Assembly: GCA_900551345.1 (NCBI GenBank)
Contig: URVP01000085.1
Location: 1 to 6,359 of the forward strand
DNA from: an uncultured Eubacteriales bacterium
GTDB lineage: Bacteria; Bacillota; Clostridia; Monoglobales; UMGS1388
DNA length: 6,359 nucleotides
Direction of reading: 5' to 3'
The first letter of the stretch is position 1; every line of letters starts with the position of its first letter. Both the position numbers and the translations under genes were made by a program. Below are positions 6,113 through 6,359 of the stretch, piece by piece. The notes under the pieces are model-generated. The model worked only from the letters and a program-made list of their open reading frames with translations, was not told where the DNA came from and made no database searches.

Positions 6113-6194
6113 GCGGCTGTGATGGAATTGGCAGACATGCAAGATTTAGGTTCTTGTGCCGTAAGGCGTGGGGGTTCAAGTCCCTTCACCCGCA
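6113..6194 (+). tRNA. tRNA-Leu, anticodon TAG
   Basis: The 82-base type II tRNA has a long variable arm (TGCC-GTAA-GGCG). The anticodon stem CAAGA/TCTTG (6140-6144, 6152-6156) holds the loop TTTAGGT with anticodon TAG at 6147-6149, reading CUN leucine codons. The T loop is TTCAAGT; its stem GGGGG/CCCTT contains two G-T wobbles. The acceptor GCGGCTG pairs with CACCCGC except for a C-C mismatch at position 5-68, which is unusual. The discriminator is A; CCA is not encoded. First gene of the tRNA operon. Confidence 0.93.
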
Positions 6195-6206
6195 TTAGAA
6201 AAGTTA

Positions 6207-6279
6207 GCCGGCTTAGCTCAGTTGGTAGAGCATCTGATTTGTAATCAGAGGGTCGCGTGTTCAAGTCATGTAGCCGGCA
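6207..6279 (+). tRNA. tRNA-Thr, anticodon TGT
   Basis: A 73-base cloverleaf. The acceptor GCCGGCT pairs fully with AGCCGGC. The D arm is GCTC-AGTTGGTA-GAGC. The anticodon stem TCTGA/TCAGA holds loop TTTGTAA with anticodon TGT at 6240-6242. The T arm is GCGTG-TTCAAGT-CATGT with two wobble pairs. Discriminator A, no encoded CCA. It follows tRNA-Leu by 12 bases. Confidence 0.96.
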
Positions 6280-6286
6280 TAAAGAT

Positions 6287-6358
6287 GGTCCGTTGGTCAA
6301 GGGGTTAAGACACCGCCTTTTCACGGCGGTAACACGGGTTCGAATCCCGTACGGACTA
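6287..6358 (+). tRNA. tRNA-Glu, anticodon TTC
   Basis: A 72-base cloverleaf ending one base before the window edge. The acceptor GGTCCGT pairs with ACGGACT, with a G-T first pair. The anticodon stem CCGCC/GGCGG holds loop TTTTCAC with anticodon TTC at 6320-6322. The T arm is ACGGG-TTCGAAT-CCCGT. Discriminator A. It lies seven bases after tRNA-Thr, and the operon probably continues to the right. Confidence 0.96.
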
Positions 6359-6359
6359 T

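Noticed and set aside
6088..6324. 78-residue open frame on the minus strand over the tRNA genes
   Set aside because: It is the antisense of three intact tRNAs, with the familiar spurious peptide (RVKGLEPPRLTAQ and similar) that tRNA clusters produce. It has no ribosome binding site and is explained entirely by the tRNAs.

Overview
The window looks like chromosomal DNA from a low-GC Clostridia-type Firmicute. The coding regions and spacers are AT-rich, ribosome binding sites are strong (AGGAGG, AAAGGTG), promoters match the housekeeping consensus, and the three tRNA genes have no encoded CCA. The mix of secreted proteins (a glycosidase with a copper-amine-oxidase-N-type 'stalk' domain, and a clostridial transglutaminase-domain protein) fits the same group. 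Genus or species cannot be told from the sequence. I see no insertion sequence, CRISPR array, phage gene or attachment site.

Left part (1-3240), all on the minus strand. In the direction of transcription it begins with rpsT (ribosomal protein S20, 3131-2868). rpsT has its own promoter, a TTG start and a Rho-independent terminator. Next comes a secreted clan GH-A, probably GH26-like, glycoside hydrolase (2758-1043). Last is a YeiH/UPF0324 family membrane transporter that runs off the left edge (946-1). Three starts in the window were moved from the longest reading frame because the ribosome binding site decides them: rpsT, the glycosidase and the repeat-tail membrane protein.

Middle (3241-4900). 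Divergent from rpsT is a secreted transglutaminase-like protein (3322-4800) with the full Cys-His-Asp triad. A perfect TTGACA-17-TATAAT promoter drives it, with an inverted repeat lying across the -35 box. A strong hairpin terminator follows and lies between two convergent genes.

Right part (4901-6359). A four-helix membrane protein on the minus strand (5958-4906) has a long acidic cytoplasmic tail carrying four copies of a Y-x-E-[YF]-[ML]-K-D-A-F motif. I do not recognise this protein, and it is the best candidate here for something undescribed. A divergent promoter pair separates it from a tRNA operon, Leu(TAG)-Thr(TGT)-Glu(TTC), which probably continues past the window. The tRNA-Leu has an odd C-C mismatch in its acceptor stem.

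Functionally this is mostly a patchwork of independent transcription units. The two exported proteins (glycosidase and transglutaminase) suggest cell-surface or polysaccharide-related roles. They are not in one operon, and no shared system can be shown from sequence alone.
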